Of a stretch of DNA of 50,115 nucleotides, positions 9,168 to 17,008 are shown piece after piece. Within the stretch, counting starts at the first letter, position 1. Each line of letters opens with the position of its first letter. Under the pieces are notes generated by a model. It made no database searches. It was not told the DNA's origin and saw nothing but the letters and a program-made list of their open reading frames with translations. The position numbers were made by a program, and so were the translations under genes. The DNA is taken from contig JAOPWZ010000004.1 of NCBI GenBank assembly GCA_025965435.1, positions 1-50,115 on the forward strand. Direction: 5' to 3'. This stretch comes from Aeromicrobium sp. GTDB taxonomy: Bacteria > Actinomycetota > Actinomycetes > Propionibacteriales > Nocardioidaceae.

Positions 9168-9734
9168 ATGACCGAGCAACGGGGCGCGACGGCACGGACG
9201 TCGACGCTGCTGGGCGAGCTCATCCCCGTGATCCTCGCGGAGGGATTCTCCGACCTCTCCATGGCGGACGTGGCCCGCCGGCTGAGGTGCTCCAAGAGCA
9301 CGCTGTACGGCATCGCCGCCAGCAAGGAGCAGCTGCTCATCGCCGTCGTGCGGACGTTCTTCCGCGACGCGACCGATCGCGTGGAGGCGTCGCTCGCCCG
9401 TGCGGCGACCCCGATGGACCGCATCCGGGTCTACCTCGGCGCGATCTCGGTCGAGCTCGCCCCCGCCTCGCCGGCCTTCTTCGCCGACGTCCAGGCGTTC
9501 GCGCCGGCGCGGGAGATCTACCGCGACAACACCCGGGCCGCCGCCGACCGCGTCCGGCAGCTCGTCGCGGACGCCGATCCGTCGGCCGACGCGCGCTTCG
9601 TCGCCGCCGTCGCCGGTCAGGTCATGCAGTCGATCCACCGCGGCGACATCGCAGCCGCGACGGGGCTCGACGACTCCGCCGCCTACCGATCGCTCGCAGA
9701 GCTCATCGTCGCCGGTCTCTCTAGTTCCCACTGA
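9168..9734 (+). CDS. TetR family transcriptional regulator
   Basis: 188 residues. The N-terminal helix-turn-helix covers about 15-60, with the recognition helix in LRCSKSTLYGIAASKEQL. The rest is an alpha-helical ligand domain with no specific signature. It is divergent from the acyl-CoA dehydrogenase/SDR pair and shares the GTAC repeats in the gap, so control of that pair plus itself is the simplest reading. The ATG is seven bases behind TACCGT and no clear ribosome site is present. Its last codons lie in a 16-base tandem duplication (9721-9736 and 9737-9752), which suggests recent slippage at the 3' end. Confidence 0.88.
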   Translation: MTEQRGATARTSTLLGELIPVILAEGFSDLSMADVARRLRCSKSTLYGIAASKEQLLIAVVRTFFRDATDRVEASLARAATPMDRIRVYLGAISVELAPASPAFFADVQAFAPAREIYRDNTRAAADRVRQLVADADPSADARFVAAVAGQVMQSIHRGDIAAATGLDDSAAYRSLAELIVAGLSSSH

Positions 9735-9742
9735 GTCTAGTT

Positions 9743-9810
9743 CCCGCTGAGTGTGACGTTTCGGCGCCCGACTCCGCGTGGCTTGCCGCCGAAACGTCAC
9801 ACTCAGCGGG
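9743..9810. repeat. Convergent-junction palindromic repeat, copy 1 (24-base perfect arms)
   Basis: The left arm 9743-9766 starts CCCGCTGAGTGTGACGTTTC. The right arm 9787-9810 is its exact reverse complement, with a 20-base loop between. It fills the gap between the converging TetR and gpgS genes. Related copies are at 29628-29723 and 37811-37878. It could form a long hairpin in transcripts from either side and act as a two-way terminator. Confidence 0.85.
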
Positions 9811-9814
9811 GACG

Positions 9815-10789
9815 TCAGGGTGTGCGGACGTCGGCGATCGGGGGGCGGAGGACGGTGGTGATGGTCCGTTCGGACATCTCCATCGCGCGGCCGTCACGGT
9901 GGAAGACGACCGCGGTGCTCTCGACGACGTCACCTCCGTTCGGCGCGACCCGCAGCTCAAAGGCTGCCCGGACGTGCTGTGTCATGGCGCTGAGGGCGAC
10001 GAGGTCCTGATGCCGGTGGCGGCGCAGACCGAGATCGACCTGGGCCATCGCGGCGAGGCCGTGCTGACGCTCCACGTCGATCATGAGCCCGATGTCGACG
10101 CCGTAGTCGGACACGAACGGGACCGCGCGCAGCGCCTCGACCCGGAACGCGCACTCGCCGGCGAGCGGCTGGACGAAGGCGGCGAGCTGCGGTGCGTGGT
10201 CGGCGATCAGCGGCCGGGCGACCAGCTCGGTGACCCGGCCGCCACCGGATGACCGCGCGGGGCCCGACGCCCACGGCCGGTCGTAGAACGCCTTGACGAA
10301 CACCAGCGAGTCGTCGAGCAGCAGCGGACCGAGCAGGCCGATCACGAAGTCGGCGCTGAAGTCCTGCACGTCCGCGTCGAGGTAGATGCCGAGGTCGCCG
10401 GACATCACCGCCAGCGCCTTCCACATCGCCTCGCCCTTGCCGGGCCGGGTGCCGGCGTGCGGCAGGAGCTCGTCGACGTGGAAGACCGTGGCTCCGGCCT
10501 CGCGGGCGATGGCGGCCGTGTCGTCGCTGGAGTGCGAGTCGATCACGATGATCTCGTCGACCAGGGACAGCCGGTCCATCAGCTCGGTGCGAAGGGTCGT
10601 GACGATCGCGCCGACCGTCGATGCCTCGTCCTTGGCGGGGATGAGGACGCTGACGCGGCGACCGTCCTTGGCCGCCACCAGCGCTGCCGCGTCGAACTGC
10701 TCGGCTCGGAAGGTGCGGGTCTCGAACCACTGCTGCACGTCGAGGTCAGGCAAGGCCGCGCACCACCCGGGCGGGTGGCCGGTCGCCAC
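9815..10789 (-). CDS. gpgS: Glucosyl-3-phosphoglycerate synthase
   Basis: GT81-type glycosyltransferase of up to 324 residues. It has VLIPAKDEAST at the nucleotide-sugar strand, PGKGEAMW, the metal-binding DADVQDF (equivalent to DSDL in mycobacteria), KAFYDRP and the C-terminal RHRHQDL. It should join glucose from an NDP-glucose to 3-phosphoglycerate, the first step toward glucosylglycerate and methylglucose lipopolysaccharide. folP2 lies directly upstream, as in Mycobacterium tuberculosis (Rv1207-Rv1208). The listed start overlaps folP2 by 44 bases. A TTG at 10751-10753, whose codon overlaps the region just before the folP2 stop, would give a 312-residue protein and is the alternative. Confidence 0.87.
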   Translation of the reverse strand: MATGHPPGWCAALPDLDVQQWFETRTFRAEQFDAAALVAAKDGRRVSVLIPAKDEASTVGAIVTTLRTELMDRLSLVDEIIVIDSHSSDDTAAIAREAGATVFHVDELLPHAGTRPGKGEAMWKALAVMSGDLGIYLDADVQDFSADFVIGLLGPLLLDDSLVFVKAFYDRPWASGPARSSGGGRVTELVARPLIADHAPQLAAFVQPLAGECAFRVEALRAVPFVSDYGVDIGLMIDVERQHGLAAMAQVDLGLRRHRHQDLVALSAMTQHVRAAFELRVAPNGGDVVESTAVVFHRDGRAMEMSERTITTVLRPPIADVRTP

Positions 10790-11615
10790 GGATGCTGGCG
10801 GTCATCTCCAGCACCCGGCGGGTGGCGACGACGTCGTGAGCGCGGAACACCGCCGCGCCGGCAGCCGCCGCGATGGCCGTCGCGGCGAGGGTGCCCTCGT
10901 GGCGCTGGTGGACGGGCTGACCGAGCGTCTCGCCGATGAAGTCCTTGTTGGACAGCGCCATCAGCACGGGCCAGCCGGTGTCGATCAGGTCGTCGACCCG
11001 GCGCAGCAGCTCGAGCCCGTGCCAGGTGTTCTTGCCGAAGTCGTGGGTGGGGTCGATCAGGATGCCGGCGCGGGGGACACCCCGGGCGACGAGGTCGTCG
11101 GCCGCGCGGGTGGTCTGCTCGATGACGTCGCGCACGATGTCGTCGTAGTGGACCCGGTGCGGACGGGTCCGTGGCACCGCGCCGCCGGTGTGCGAGCAGA
11201 CGTAGCCGCAGCCGAACTCCGCCGCGACGTCGCCCAGCGCCGGCTCGCTGCCGGCCCAGGTGTCGTTGATGATGTCGGCGCCAGCGTCGGCGCAGCGGCG
11301 GCCGACCTGCGCGCGCCACGTGTCGATGCTGATGAGGACGTCCGGGAACTCCTCGCGGATCGTGGCGACGAAGGGCACCGTGCGCCGGATCTCCTCGTCG
11401 ACGTCGACGTCCGAGCCGGGCCCGGCCTTGACCCCGCCGACGTCGATGATGTCGGCGCCGTCGGCGACGGCCGCCCGCACGGCTGCCCGGGCGGCGTCGT
11501 CGGCGAAGGTCGAGCCGTGGTCGTAGAAGGAGTCCGGTGTCCGGTTGACGATGGCCATGACCAGCGCACGGTCGCTGACGGTGCGCCGGCCCCGGAACGT
11601 CAGGTCGACCGTCAT
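10746..11615 (-). CDS. folP2: Dihydropteroate synthase paralogue FolP2
   Basis: 289 residues with a DHPS TIM-barrel pattern: MAIVNRTPDSFYD at the first strand, DVGGVKAGPG at the second, DTWRAQVG, NDTWAG, HDFGKNT, MALSNKDFIGETLG and a TRRVLEM ending. True DHPS enzymes carry NVTPDSFSDGG and a GGESTRPG loop; here both are altered (NRTPDSFYD, GGVKAGPG), exactly as in mycobacterial FolP2, which is reported not to make dihydropteroate. A canonical folP is expected elsewhere. It sits between pepN (13 bases upstream) and gpgS. A link to the glucosylglycerate pathway is inferred only from that conserved neighbour. Confidence 0.88.
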   Translation of the reverse strand: MTVDLTFRGRRTVSDRALVMAIVNRTPDSFYDHGSTFADDAARAAVRAAVADGADIIDVGGVKAGPGSDVDVDEEIRRTVPFVATIREEFPDVLISIDTWRAQVGRRCADAGADIINDTWAGSEPALGDVAAEFGCGYVCSHTGGAVPRTRPHRVHYDDIVRDVIEQTTRAADDLVARGVPRAGILIDPTHDFGKNTWHGLELLRRVDDLIDTGWPVLMALSNKDFIGETLGQPVHQRHEGTLAATAIAAAAGAAVFRAHDVVATRRVLEMTASIRGDRPPARVVRGLA

Positions 11616-11628
11616 GGCACCAGGCCGG

Positions 11629-14148
11629 TCAGGACGCCGCCTGCGCCCTCAGCGCGCGGGCGAGGTCGTCGCGTCCCTCCGACACGTAGCGCTTCGCCGC
11701 GGCGTTGGCCGAGCTCGACTCGAGCCAGGCGTCGACCTTGTCGAGCGTGGTCTGGGACGGGTTGGCCAGGGGGAACAGGTAGACCAGCGCCACCTGCCCG
11801 ATCCAGACACCCATGTCGTCGACGATCGTGCTGGCCATGTCGAGGTAGCGGTCGACGAACGGCTCGAGGATGTCGGCCTGCCCGGACACCTGGAAGGCGA
11901 CCGCGGTCTGCCGGCGCGTCTCGTTGGGCGTCGAGGCGTCGACGGCCGCAGCCTGCCACGCGGCCTCCTTGGCCTCGGCCGTGGGACGGATCGCCCGGGC
12001 CGCGGCGGCGCGCTCCTTGCCCGAGATCGTCTGGTCGCGCTCCAGCTCGTCGGCGATCTCGGCCTCGTCGGCGTCGCCGAGCCGGGCCAGGCCCGTGACG
12101 AGCGACCAGCGCAGGTCGGTGTCGAGCGTCAGGCCGTCGAGGCCGCCGCCGAGGATCGCTCGCAGGCGCGACGGATCGGAGGACGCCGACGCGAGGGCCC
12201 GGACCAGGGCCAGCTGGTGGTCGCTGCCGGGCTCGGCCGCGTCGACGAGGCCGTTCAGCCCCGCCTCCCACCGCTCGGCGAGGGCGGGCCGGGCGTCGCC
12301 GCCGGTGTACAGGTTGACGGCGCTGTTGCCCTGACGCAGCAGCGAGCTGACGGCCGTCAGGTCGGTCTCGGAGCCGACGCCCGCGAGCACCAGCGTGACG
12401 AAGTCGGCGCCGGACAGCTCCGCATCGCGGGTCATGTCCCACGCCGAGCCCCAGCACAGGGCCCGGGGGAGGGACTCCTCGAAGGTCGCGATGCTGTCGA
12501 CCAGGGTCGCGAACGAGCGCTCGTCGAGCCGGATCTTGGCGTACGTCAGGTCGTCGTCGTTGAGCAGGATGAGGTCGGGCTGTGCGTGTCCGAGCAGCTC
12601 CTGGATCGGTGTGGACGCGCCGCGGACGTCGGTCTCGATGCGCTCGGTGCGGACGAGCTTGCCGTCGACGCGGTTGTACAGGCCGATCGCGATGCGGTGC
12701 CGGCGCAGGGTCGGGTAGGCCTCGATCGCGGTCTGCTCGACCGAGAACGAGGTGAACGCCCCCGACTCGTCGGTCTCGAACTCGGCGCGAAGGGTGTTGA
12801 CGCCGGACGTCTGCAGCCACTCCTGGGCCCAGTCGCCGAGCTCACGCCCGGAGGCCGCCTCGAGCTCGACCAGCAGGTCGGAGAGCTGGGTGTTGCCGTA
12901 GGCGTGCTTGCCGAAGTAGGCGCGCAGGCCGGCGAAGAAGTCCTTCTCGCCGACCCAGGCGACCAGCTGCTTGAGCGCCGAGGCGCCCTTGGCGTACGTG
13001 ATGCCGTCGAAGTTGGCCTCGACCGCGTGCAGGTCGTAGTTGTCGGCGGCGATGGGGTGCGTCGAGGGCAGCTGGTCCTGGCGGTAGGCCCAGTTCTTGC
13101 GGGCGTTGGTGAAGCTCGTCCACGCGTCGGTGAAACGGGTCGCGTTGGTCGAGGCGTGCGATGCGGCGAACTCGGCGAACGACTCGTTCAGCCACAGGTC
13201 GTCCCACCACTTCATGGTCACGAGGTCGCCGAACCACATGTGGGCCATCTCGTGCAGGATCGTGTTGGCACGGCTCTCGTAGGCGGCGACGGTCTGCCGG
13301 CTGCGGAAGATCATCTCGTCGCGGAACGTCACCGCGCCGGCGTTCTCCATCGCGCCCATGTTGTACTCCGGCACGAACAGCTGGTCGTACTTGCCGAAGG
13401 GGTAGGCCATCTCGAAGGCGCCCTCGAAGAACTCGAAGCCCTGCTTGGTGATGAGGAAGATGTCGTCGGCGTCGAGGTACGAGACGACCGACTGACGGCA
13501 GAAGATGCCGAGCGGGATCTCGTCGTACGCGCCCTGGTAGCTGTCGGTGACGGACACGTACTCGCCGGCGATGAGGGCCGTGATGTACGTGGACATGCGC
13601 TTGGTCGGTGCGAAGTGCCAGGTGGCCGTTCCCTCGGCTGCGGCCTCCGGCTCGGGTGTGGGGGAGTTGGAGACGACGGCCCAGTGCGCCGGGGCGGTGA
13701 CGTGGAAGACGAAGGTCGCCTTGAGGTCGGGCTGCTCGAAGGTCGCGAAGACCCGTCGGGCGTCCGGCACCTCGAACTGCGTGTACAGGTAGACCTTCTG
13801 GTCGGACGGGTCGACGAAGCGGTGCAGGCCCTCACCGGAGTGCGAGTACGGCAGCGTCGCCGTGACGACCAGCTCGTTGCTCTCGGCGAGCCCGGTCAGC
13901 GCGATGCGGTGATCGGCGTACGCCGACAGGTCGACGTCCTCGCCGTTGAGCGTGATCGACGAGAGGTCGGCGTCGACCAGGTCGACGAAGGTCGACGAGC
14001 CCGGCGTGGCGCCGAAGGTGATGGTCGTGACCGAGCCGAACCGGGTGTCGGAGTCGAGGGTGAGGTCGAGCTGCACGTCGTAGGTCTCGGTGGAGACGAT
14101 CGCTGCGCGCTCGCTGGCTTCTTCGCGGGTGAGATTCGTACCAGGCAT
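11629..14148 (-). CDS. pepN: Aminopeptidase N (M1 zinc metallopeptidase)
   Basis: 839 residues from the ATG at 14146-14148, which gives the common actinobacterial start MPGTNLTREEA; ATGs at 14157 and 14178 are less like the family. The exopeptidase motif GAMEN is at about 265-269. The zinc site HEMAH at 299-303 has its third ligand Glu about 18 residues on, in LWLNESF. The C-terminal ERAP1-like helical domain is complete. It removes N-terminal residues from peptides in the cytosol, for example ClpP products. It is the first gene of the pepN-folP2-gpgS run and diverges from the GCS2 ligase. Confidence 0.95.
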   Translation of the reverse strand: MPGTNLTREEASERAAIVSTETYDVQLDLTLDSDTRFGSVTTITFGATPGSSTFVDLVDADLSSITLNGEDVDLSAYADHRIALTGLAESNELVVTATLPYSHSGEGLHRFVDPSDQKVYLYTQFEVPDARRVFATFEQPDLKATFVFHVTAPAHWAVVSNSPTPEPEAAAEGTATWHFAPTKRMSTYITALIAGEYVSVTDSYQGAYDEIPLGIFCRQSVVSYLDADDIFLITKQGFEFFEGAFEMAYPFGKYDQLFVPEYNMGAMENAGAVTFRDEMIFRSRQTVAAYESRANTILHEMAHMWFGDLVTMKWWDDLWLNESFAEFAASHASTNATRFTDAWTSFTNARKNWAYRQDQLPSTHPIAADNYDLHAVEANFDGITYAKGASALKQLVAWVGEKDFFAGLRAYFGKHAYGNTQLSDLLVELEAASGRELGDWAQEWLQTSGVNTLRAEFETDESGAFTSFSVEQTAIEAYPTLRRHRIAIGLYNRVDGKLVRTERIETDVRGASTPIQELLGHAQPDLILLNDDDLTYAKIRLDERSFATLVDSIATFEESLPRALCWGSAWDMTRDAELSGADFVTLVLAGVGSETDLTAVSSLLRQGNSAVNLYTGGDARPALAERWEAGLNGLVDAAEPGSDHQLALVRALASASSDPSRLRAILGGGLDGLTLDTDLRWSLVTGLARLGDADEAEIADELERDQTISGKERAAAARAIRPTAEAKEAAWQAAAVDASTPNETRRQTAVAFQVSGQADILEPFVDRYLDMASTIVDDMGVWIGQVALVYLFPLANPSQTTLDKVDAWLESSSANAAAKRYVSEGRDDLARALRAQAAS

Positions 14149-14221
14149 GTTCGCCATGCTTTCACGTGACCACGACACGGGCGAGGCGGGTGACGGTCAC
14201 GATCTCGGGCAGGATGGACGC

Positions 14222-15373
14222 ATGGCACGAATCCCGTTCGCGACGTCCGAACGATCGACCGTCGGCATCGAGTGGGAGCTCGCACTGGTCGACGCCGACT
14301 CCGGAGACCTTCGACAGGTCGCGCAGACGGTCCTCGACGCGGTGACGCCGGCCGGTGCGGAGCAGCACCCGCACATCCGGCAGGAGCTCCTCCTCAACAC
14401 CGTCGAGGTCGTCTCCGGCGTGCGGCACACCGTGGCCGAGGCAGGGGCCGACCTGCAGCGCGCGATCGACGAGATCCGCGAGGTCACCGATCCGCTGCGG
14501 GTCGAGCTGATGTGCGCGGGCACGCATCCCTTCGCGGCGTGGACCCAGCAGAAGGTCACCGACAAGGAGCGCTACGCGACGCTGATCGACCGCACGCAGT
14601 GGTGGGGCCGGCAGATGCTGATCTACGGCGTCCACGTGCACGTCGGCATCGAGGACCGCGACAAGGTGCTGCCGATCAGCCGGGCGATGCTGACGTACTA
14701 CGGCCACCTCCAGGCGCTCAGCGCGTCGTCGCCGTTCTGGGGCGGCGAGGAGACCGGCTACGCCTCCAACCGTGCCCTGATGTTCCAGCAGCTGCCGACG
14801 GCCGGCCTGCCGTTCCAGTTCGAGGAGTGGGGCCAGCTCGAGAGCTATGTCGACGACATGCTCCACACGGGCGTCATCGACGTGTTCGACGAGATCCGCT
14901 GGGACCTGCGCCCGTCGCCGAAGTTCGGCACGCTCGAGGTGCGCGTCTGCGACGGCATCCCGACCATGTCGGAGCTGATGAGCATCTCCGCGCTGACGCA
15001 CTGCCTGGTCGAGCACTTTTCCTCCGAGCTCGACGCCGGGCGGGAGCTGCCGTCCGTCCCGCCGTGGTTCGCGCAGGAGAACAAGTGGCGTTCGGCGCGG
15101 TACGGCATGGACGCCATCCTCATCCTCAACAAGCACGCCGAGGAGGACCTCATCACGACCGACCTGAACCGGATGCTCGAGCGGCTCGAGCCCGTCGCGG
15201 AGCGGCTCGGCTGCACCGACGAGCTCGGCGGCATCCACGACATCGTGGCCGGCGGCGCGTCGTACCAGCGGCAGCGACGGGTCGCGGCCCTCAACGCCGG
15301 AGAGCTCGACGCCGTGGTCGGCTCGCTCGTGGAGGAAATGCGCGCGGGGCGTCCGGTGTTGCACCCGTCATGA
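14222..15373 (+). CDS. Carboxylate-amine ligase, GCS2/YbdK type (glutamate-cysteine ligase-like)
   Basis: 383 residues from the ATG at 14222, preceded at six bases by CAGGAT; a longer reading inside the divergent promoter is not needed. GCS2-family signatures are [10 protein letters not shown] at the start, [23 protein letters not shown] (metal and substrate residues), RSPKFGT-like [15 protein letters not shown] and ASYQRQR. The family forms gamma-glutamyl amides using ATP. Some members have weak glutamate-cysteine ligase activity and the true substrate is often unknown. Its stop overlaps the next start (ATGA), so it is co-translated with a mycothiol-type oxidoreductase, suggesting low-molecular-weight thiol metabolism. 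Confidence 0.88.
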   Translation: MARIPFATSERSTVGIEWELALVDADSGDLRQVAQTVLDAVTPAGAEQHPHIRQELLLNTVEVVSGVRHTVAEAGADLQRAIDEIREVTDPLRVELMCAGTHPFAAWTQQKVTDKERYATLIDRTQWWGRQMLIYGVHVHVGIEDRDKVLPISRAMLTYYGHLQALSASSPFWGGEETGYASNRALMFQQLPTAGLPFQFEEWGQLESYVDDMLHTGVIDVFDEIRWDLRPSPKFGTLEVRVCDGIPTMSELMSISALTHCLVEHFSSELDAGRELPSVPPWFAQENKWRSARYGMDAILILNKHAEEDLITTDLNRMLERLEPVAERLGCTDELGGIHDIVAGGASYQRQRRVAALNAGELDAVVGSLVEEMRAGRPVLHPS

Positions 15374-15978
15374 CTTCTACCGAGACCGTCGACTTCTGGT
15401 TCGACCCGCTCTGCCCGTTCGCTTGGATCACGTCCCGCTGGATGCTCGAGGTGGAGAAGGTCCGCGACGTCACCACCAACTTCCACGTCATGAGCCTGTC
15501 GGTGCTCAACGACGGCAAGGACGTCCCCGAGGAGTACAAGGAGATGCTCGAGCGCGGCTGGGGCCCCGTCCGCATCGCGATTGCCGTCGAGCAGCAGCAC
15601 GGCCCCGACGCGCTGCGCCCGCTCTACACGGCACTCGGCACCCGCAAGCACAACGAGGGGCGCGAGTTCGACACCGCGCTGTACGAGGAGGCCCTGGCCG
15701 AGGCCGGCCTGCCCACCTCGCTCGCCGCGGCAGCCGACGACACCTCGCTCGACGACGCCGTCCGCGCCTCGCACCAGGTGGGCATCGAGCGCGTCGGTGA
15801 GGACGTCGGCACGCCGGTCATCGCCATCGGCGGCACGGCGTTCTTCGGCCCGGTGCTGCAGAGCATCCCCAAGGGCGAGGCCGCCGGCTCGGTCTTCGAC
15901 GGCGCGCGGCTGCTCGCCGGCTTCCCCGACTTCTTCGAGCTCAAGCGCACCCGCAAGGGCGACCTCTCGTTCGATTGA
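15370..15978 (+). CDS. Rv2466c-family mycothiol-dependent oxidoreductase (DsbA fold)
   Basis: 202 residues. Strong likeness to mycobacterial Rv2466c is visible: [48 protein letters not shown] and [17 protein letters not shown]. The active site reads C-P-F-A (Cys15 to Ala18), whereas Rv2466c has C-P-W-C. The resolving cysteine is therefore missing, and a monothiol mechanism with mycothiol is implied. The expected role is reduction of mycothiol mixed disulfides or nitro compounds in the cytosol. It starts inside the stop of the GCS2 ligase. Confidence 0.87.
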   Translation: MTSTETVDFWFDPLCPFAWITSRWMLEVEKVRDVTTNFHVMSLSVLNDGKDVPEEYKEMLERGWGPVRIAIAVEQQHGPDALRPLYTALGTRKHNEGREFDTALYEEALAEAGLPTSLAAAADDTSLDDAVRASHQVGIERVGEDVGTPVIAIGGTAFFGPVLQSIPKGEAAGSVFDGARLLAGFPDFFELKRTRKGDLSFD

Positions 15979-16011
15979 GCCGAGCCAGCTGTGCGAGCGG
16001 CGCGAGACCAG

Positions 16012-16058
16012 GTTGAGCGTTTCACGCCGCAGGCGTCCAGCGGTCGAAACCCGGTGAG
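16012..16058. repeat. Degenerate GGTTTCGAC...CTCAACC repeat
   Basis: Between two plus-strand genes the complement reads GGGTTTCGACCGCTGG, then GGCGTGAAACGCTCAACC. These ends match the form of the short actinobacterial repeats built on GTTTCGACAGGCTCAACC, and an intact-looking relative occurs at 22260-22307. GGTT and AACC can pair. Divergence is high, so this is a remnant at best. Confidence 0.35.
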
Positions 16059-16101
16059 CTGCCTGCGAGACCCGAGCCCAGCAGCGCTCTAGGCTTTGCG
16101 C

Positions 16102-16992
16102 ATGAGCCTCCACCCGCAGTCACAGGCCCTCCTCGACGCACTCGCTGCCGAGGAGGGCCTGTCGCTGCCGGGCGACCTCGACGCGATCAGGTCGTCATCG
16201 CGCGAGCAGGCGATGGGCCAGGACAAGATCGGCCTCGACCACGTCGTCGACCTCGACGCCGACGGGGTGCCGTGCCGGCTGTACCGTCCCCGCGCCGGTG
16301 CCCCCGTCGCGCTGTACGTGCACGGGGGCGGCTGGGTGCTGCACGACCTGGAGACGCACGACGCCTTTTGCCGCTACCTCGCCCACGAGACGGGTTGGGC
16401 GTTGCTGGCGGTCGACTACCGCCGGGCGCCCGAGAATCCCTATCCGGCGCCGCTGGACGACGTCCAGACCGCCGGTTCCTGGCTGCGTGCCCACGACCGC
16501 GCGCACCGTGTCGACGCCTCGTTCCTGCCGGCCGTGGGAGACTCGTCGGGAGCCAACCTGATCGCGGGGCTGTGCGTCCGTGAGCCGTCGTTGCTGGACT
16601 TCCAGGTGCTGATGTACCCGCCGGTCGATCGCCGCGCCGACCTGGTCGACGACGAGTCGAACGCTGCCCTCGACGGGCCGGGCATGGAGTGGTTCTGGGA
16701 GTCGTACGCGCCGGGCGAGCTGGGGGACCATCCTGAGGTCTCGGTCGTCGCGGCGACCAATCTCGCCGAGCACCCACCGGCCTACGTGCTGACCAACGAG
16801 CACGACATGCTGCGTGACCAGGCCGAGGCCTATGTCGCGCAGCTGGCCGAGGCGGGCGTCGAGGTGCTGGGTCATCGGGCCCTCGGCATGGTGCACTCGT
16901 TCTGGCGCCAACCGGGCCTCTTCGACGCGTCGCGGTCGACCGTGACGTTGGTCGGTGCCCTGCTCGACGCGCAGCGGTCCCGCTCGCGCTGA
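16102..16992 (+). CDS. Alpha/beta hydrolase, hormone-sensitive lipase (GDSxG esterase) family
   Basis: 296 residues. The oxyanion motif HGGGW is at 74-78. The nucleophile Ser148 sits in GDSSG, Asp235 in NEHDMLRD and His265 in GMVHSF, giving a full triad in the right order. The DYRRAPENPYPAPLDD block is typical of HSL-family esterases and arylacetamide deacetylase relatives. Probably cytosolic, as no signal peptide is seen; substrates are likely short acyl esters. The ATG is six bases behind TAGGCT, so leaderless expression is likely. A TTG two codons upstream is possible but less good. Confidence 0.9.
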   Translation: MSLHPQSQALLDALAAEEGLSLPGDLDAIRSSSREQAMGQDKIGLDHVVDLDADGVPCRLYRPRAGAPVALYVHGGGWVLHDLETHDAFCRYLAHETGWALLAVDYRRAPENPYPAPLDDVQTAGSWLRAHDRAHRVDASFLPAVGDSSGANLIAGLCVREPSLLDFQVLMYPPVDRRADLVDDESNAALDGPGMEWFWESYAPGELGDHPEVSVVAATNLAEHPPAYVLTNEHDMLRDQAEAYVAQLAEAGVEVLGHRALGMVHSFWRQPGLFDASRSTVTLVGALLDAQRSRSR

Positions 16993-17008
16993 CTGGCATA
17001 CTGTCGGC

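Noticed and set aside
11545-14169. 874-codon open frame opposite pepN and folP2
   Set aside because: Antisense shadow: repetitive V/G/R/E composition with no domain, while the other strand has catalytic motifs.
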